DNA from: Candidatus Poseidoniales archaeon
GTDB lineage: Archaea; Thermoplasmatota; Poseidoniia; Poseidoniales; Poseidoniaceae
Assembly: GCA_009887135.1 (NCBI GenBank)
Contig: QXYA01000154.1
Coordinates: forward strand, 1 to 17,424
Direction of reading: 5' to 3'
Length of the DNA: 17,424 nt
Positions 15,545-17,424 of this stretch are shown here, in pieces; within the stretch, counting starts at the first letter, position 1; the number at the start of each line of letters is the position of its first letter. The notes under the pieces are model-generated. The model was not told the origin of the DNA and ran no database searches. It saw only the letters and a program-made list of their open reading frames with translations. The translations under genes were made by a program, and so were the position numbers.

Positions 15545-15862
15545 TTATGGTTGCGTGCGAAACGTAAGGCTTGATTGGCGACCAACACTAAGCCAAAGGC
15601 TACCATCTTTTTGATAACACCATACATTGTGAATCTGAATGGATTGACCCCTAGCTGCATCAATAGCGTCTTGACCCCATAACTTTACTCGAATCCAACC
15701 ACTGCAATCAGAAAGAACAACATGACGCACGGGCATTGGTTCATTCTCAACACGAGCCATCGCTAATGGATAACAACGAATTAACTCACCGCTGAAGGAA
15801 TATATGAAACGTTTTGATTGAAGATCATGGACGCATGTAGGAGCCATGCATCGAACAGACAC
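15545..15862 (-). CDS. Small single-domain OB-fold protein
   Basis: This roughly 105-residue protein resembles one OB fold of the RPA / archaeal single-stranded-DNA-binding type. It has the strand block MPVRHVVLSDCSGWIRVKLWG (43-63), with the typical D-x-S-G turn and a following Trp, then G-x-x-I-x-I (72-77) and a final strand LWLSVGRQSSL (89-99). It has five cysteines but no paired zinc motif. It should bind single-stranded nucleic acid; DNA or RNA cannot be told from the sequence. The operon (RlmE-like enzyme before it, zinc finger and aEF-1beta after it) favours an RNA or translation role. The start is uncertain: GTG 15862 gives the full frame 11 nt after the rlmE stop, while ATG 15847 would drop five residues. 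Neither has a clear ribosome binding site. Confidence 0.72.
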   Translation of the reverse strand: MSVRCMAPTCVHDLQSKRFIYSFSGELIRCYPLAMARVENEPMPVRHVVLSDCSGWIRVKLWGQDAIDAARGQSIQIHNVWCYQKDGSLWLSVGRQSSLTFRTQP

Positions 15863-15873
15863 ATTAACGATTA

Positions 15874-16620
15874 TTACTCTTCAGATGAAGTTTTCTTCCG
15901 GCGAACTGTAAATTTAGTTTTTGTTGCAACAACATCTTCATCGATCTCATCGCCACCCAGAATTTTGTTGACTTCTGTTTCATAATCGACAAGAACAGAG
16001 CCAGATTCCGTCTTCCAAGGAATATAATTACGACAAATAAGATACACTTCGGATGATGAATTCCGAGAGGCTTCAGGCGAATAACGACGAACTGTTGAGA
16101 AATGTGGCTTAACAGCGTTAATCAATTCTTCAACTCCGACTCCTTGGAACAACTTGGTGACAAAAGAACCACCATTGCAGAGTAGTGGCAGAGCAAAATC
16201 GAACACTTTGGCCACAAGCGTCATTGCTACAGCTTGGTCAATGTTCCATTTTCCAGTGATATCAGGAGAAATATCCGACACGACTGAATTCACCTTGCGG
16301 CGTTTTAATTCAGCGACAATACGTTCTTGAGTCATTGGATCAGTAATGTCTCCAACCATCAGCAGAGCACCATCAACTGGTTGGCAGGGTTCGAGATCAA
16401 TTCCTATGACCAATCCAGAAGAACCGACCTCTTCAACTGCAACTTGAGCCCAACCTCCAGGGTGGCATCCGACATCAAGAATGACATCGCCTTGACGCAT
16501 TAATTCAAATCGTGTTTGGATTTGCTTAAGCTTGAAAGCTGAGCGGGCACGATACCCGCTTGCCTTGGCTTGTTTACGCCAAGAATCACGCTTGTGATTT
16601 TCAATCCAGTGGTCTGCCAT
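15874..16620 (-). CDS. rlmE: RlmE/FtsJ-family rRNA or tRNA 2'-O-methyltransferase
   Basis: This 248-residue SAM-dependent enzyme has the FtsJ Rossmann fold and its K-D-K-E catalytic tetrad: Lys30 in RSAFKL, Asp116 in VVSDISPD, Lys156 in FVTKLF and Glu191 in SSSEVYL. The SAM loop is DVGCHPGGW (49-57), and Asp75 in GIDLEP should hold the ribose. The family methylates a ribose 2'-OH, in E. coli RlmE at U2552 of 23S rRNA and in Trm7 in the tRNA anticodon loop. Archaeal members are usually assigned to 23S rRNA. A charged 40-residue C-terminal extension ends in basic RRKK and SSEE. AGGGG (16627-16631) lies 6 nt before the ATG. It starts the four-gene operon that ends with aEF-1beta. Confidence 0.92.
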   Translation of the reverse strand: MADHWIENHKRDSWRKQAKASGYRARSAFKLKQIQTRFELMRQGDVILDVGCHPGGWAQVAVEEVGSSGLVIGIDLEPCQPVDGALLMVGDITDPMTQERIVAELKRRKVNSVVSDISPDITGKWNIDQAVAMTLVAKVFDFALPLLCNGGSFVTKLFQGVGVEELINAVKPHFSTVRRYSPEASRNSSSEVYLICRNYIPWKTESGSVLVDYETEVNKILGGDEIDEDVVATKTKFTVRRKKTSSEE

Positions 16621-16693
16621 TGCAATCCCCTAAATCGAATGCTGGAACTCATCATCATAACACCTTCCCAGTATTCATGGTCAAAACGATGAG

Positions 16694-16726
16694 ATGAAGG
16701 AGGACAAGTACGTCGCCAAGGCATGA
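16694..16726 (+). other. Possible 10-codon leader ORF overlapping the start of the secreted thioredoxin-like gene
   Basis: ATG 16694 opens a 10-codon frame (MKEDKYVAKA) whose TGA overlaps the ATG of the next gene as ATGA. It contains AAGGAGG (16697-16703), a strong ribosome-binding-like sequence that lies too far (19 nt) from the downstream ATG. It may be a coupling peptide or chance. Confidence 0.2.
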
Positions 16727-17424
16727 GCGGAGTTCGAAAGGCATTGTTTTTGACAATCCTGCTGGCACTTATCCCTCCTGCAGATGCGATTCGTATCAAT
16801 CCTGAATCATGGGCAGGTTCTGCATTTGTAGAAGGAGGATTCACAATTCTTGTTGAAGAATACACAGCGACATGGTGTGAAAGTTGTGCCCAAATCGATG
16901 AAGATTTAGAAATTATCACTGATGATCACGGAAGTCGAATCTCGATGATTGCTTACCATCCCAGCGATGGAGTCGACGCCTTTCAACCACCTGCTTCAGA
17001 ACACAGGCTTGAACGTTTACGACTTCAACACCCCGACCTTGCTGGTACACCTTCCTTCATTGTTCAAAATGGATTAGTACGAGAAGGGGTTGAATCATGG
17101 CCCGATGTTCAAAGTGATATCTTGAAGGAAGAATCAAGTCAACGTGGCTTTACAGAACTGAAAGTTACAGCAGAAACAAACGAAACAGAACTCACAGTTA
17201 CCGTCTTCCCTCCTTTCGATCTCAATAGCCACAACGACACCCAAATTAGCATCCTCTTTTTGGAACACAACAAAGAGGTTCAAGATGAGTTCATCAATCC
17301 TGGAACGAATTCCAGAGATAGGGTTCTTGTTGGACTTGCAGAATTCCCCATGGTTGGCAATCCAGTATCTATTGATACAACCATTATCGCTCCATATGTA
17401 GCGAGTTATCCAATCGACTCAATC
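16723..17424 (+). CDS. Secreted thioredoxin-fold protein with CESC motif (cut by window edge)
   Basis: The visible 234 codons stay open to the last base, so the C-terminus is missing. A signal peptide (VRKALFLTILLALIPPADA, residues 4-22) is followed by a thioredoxin-like domain. It has a strand EEYTATWCESCAQID with the redox pair C52/C55, and GTPSF with the expected cis-proline Pro110 facing it. Residues after about 140 form a second, beta-rich region without a recognised domain (VTAETNETELTVTV ...). It probably acts outside the membrane as a thiol-disulfide oxidoreductase on exported proteins; CESC is not one of the common dipeptides, so the redox direction is open. ATG 16723 is the only start in this frame after the in-frame stop at 16690. 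It is divergent from the RlmE operon. Confidence 0.75.
   Translation, partial: MSGVRKALFLTILLALIPPADAIRINPESWAGSAFVEGGFTILVEEYTATWCESCAQIDEDLEIITDDHGSRISMIAYHPSDGVDAFQPPASEHRLERLRLQHPDLAGTPSFIVQNGLVREGVESWPDVQSDILKEESSQRGFTELKVTAETNETELTVTVFPPFDLNSHNDTQISILFLEHNKEVQDEFINPGTNSRDRVLVGLAEFPMVGNPVSIDTTIIAPYVASYPIDSI

Noticed and set aside
15385..15663. 92-residue minus-strand frame between the OB-fold and zinc-finger genes
   Set aside because: It is in a different frame over two better-supported genes with recognisable folds and has no family pattern of its own.
16500..16919. 139-residue minus-strand frame over the rlmE start and the thioredoxin-like gene
   Set aside because: It overlaps the conserved N-terminus of RlmE and lies antisense to a signal peptide and CxxC motif; its composition is Ser-rich shadow sequence.

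Overview
The window looks like a chromosomal segment of a planktonic archaeon, most likely a Marine Group II euryarchaeote (Candidatus Poseidoniales) or a close relative. This is inferred from gene content: archaeal RNA polymerase subunit L, archaeal EF-1beta with its usual zinc-finger neighbour, archaeal-type TruD, a DUF2240 protein and an archaeosortase-like membrane enzyme sit beside a bacterial-type RibA and very large Kelch/CARDB surface proteins. Base composition is moderately AT-rich, coding density is very high, and several genes have GAGGTGA-like ribosome binding sites. I see no mobile element, CRISPR array or phage gene.

Layout. 1-290 (-) is the 5' part of a secreted protein cut by the window edge. 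386-461 (+) is tRNA-His(GUG). 463-1314 (-) is a two-gene unit, a TusA-family protein followed by GTP cyclohydrolase II. 1369-2457 (+) is an archaeosortase/exosortase-family protein with an extra C-terminal membrane region. 2458-5405 (-) holds three co-directional genes: a HEAT-repeat protein, a 67-residue unknown, and a DEAD-box RNA helicase whose leader can form two competing hairpins. 5512-10691 (+) holds a 1532-residue Kelch/CARDB surface protein with one membrane anchor and a cytoplasmic tail, followed 11 nt later by a DUF2240 protein. 10692-13259 (-) is an RND/MMPL-type transporter. 13384-15052 (+) is rpoL followed by truD. 15054-16620 (-) is a translation operon: RlmE/FtsJ-like 2'-O-methyltransferase, a small OB-fold protein, a 55-residue zinc-finger protein and aEF-1beta. 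16723-17424 (+) is the start of a secreted thioredoxin-fold protein.

How the genes fit together. Much of the window serves RNA and translation (tRNA-His, DEAD-box helicase, TruD, RlmE, OB-fold protein, zinc finger, aEF-1beta, RpoL). A second theme is the cell envelope (archaeosortase, Kelch surface protein, RND transporter, two secreted proteins).

The points most worth a second look are the helicase leader, the zinc-finger protein that has lost one cysteine from each of two alternate knuckles, the archaeosortase with its added C-terminal region, the operator-like palindrome before the RND gene, and the fact that all four convergent gene junctions have gaps of only 0 or 1 nt, one of them inside a perfect 11-bp inverted repeat holding both stop codons. 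No stretch over 300 bp lacks a gene; the longest non-coding gaps are about 100-125 bp between divergent genes.
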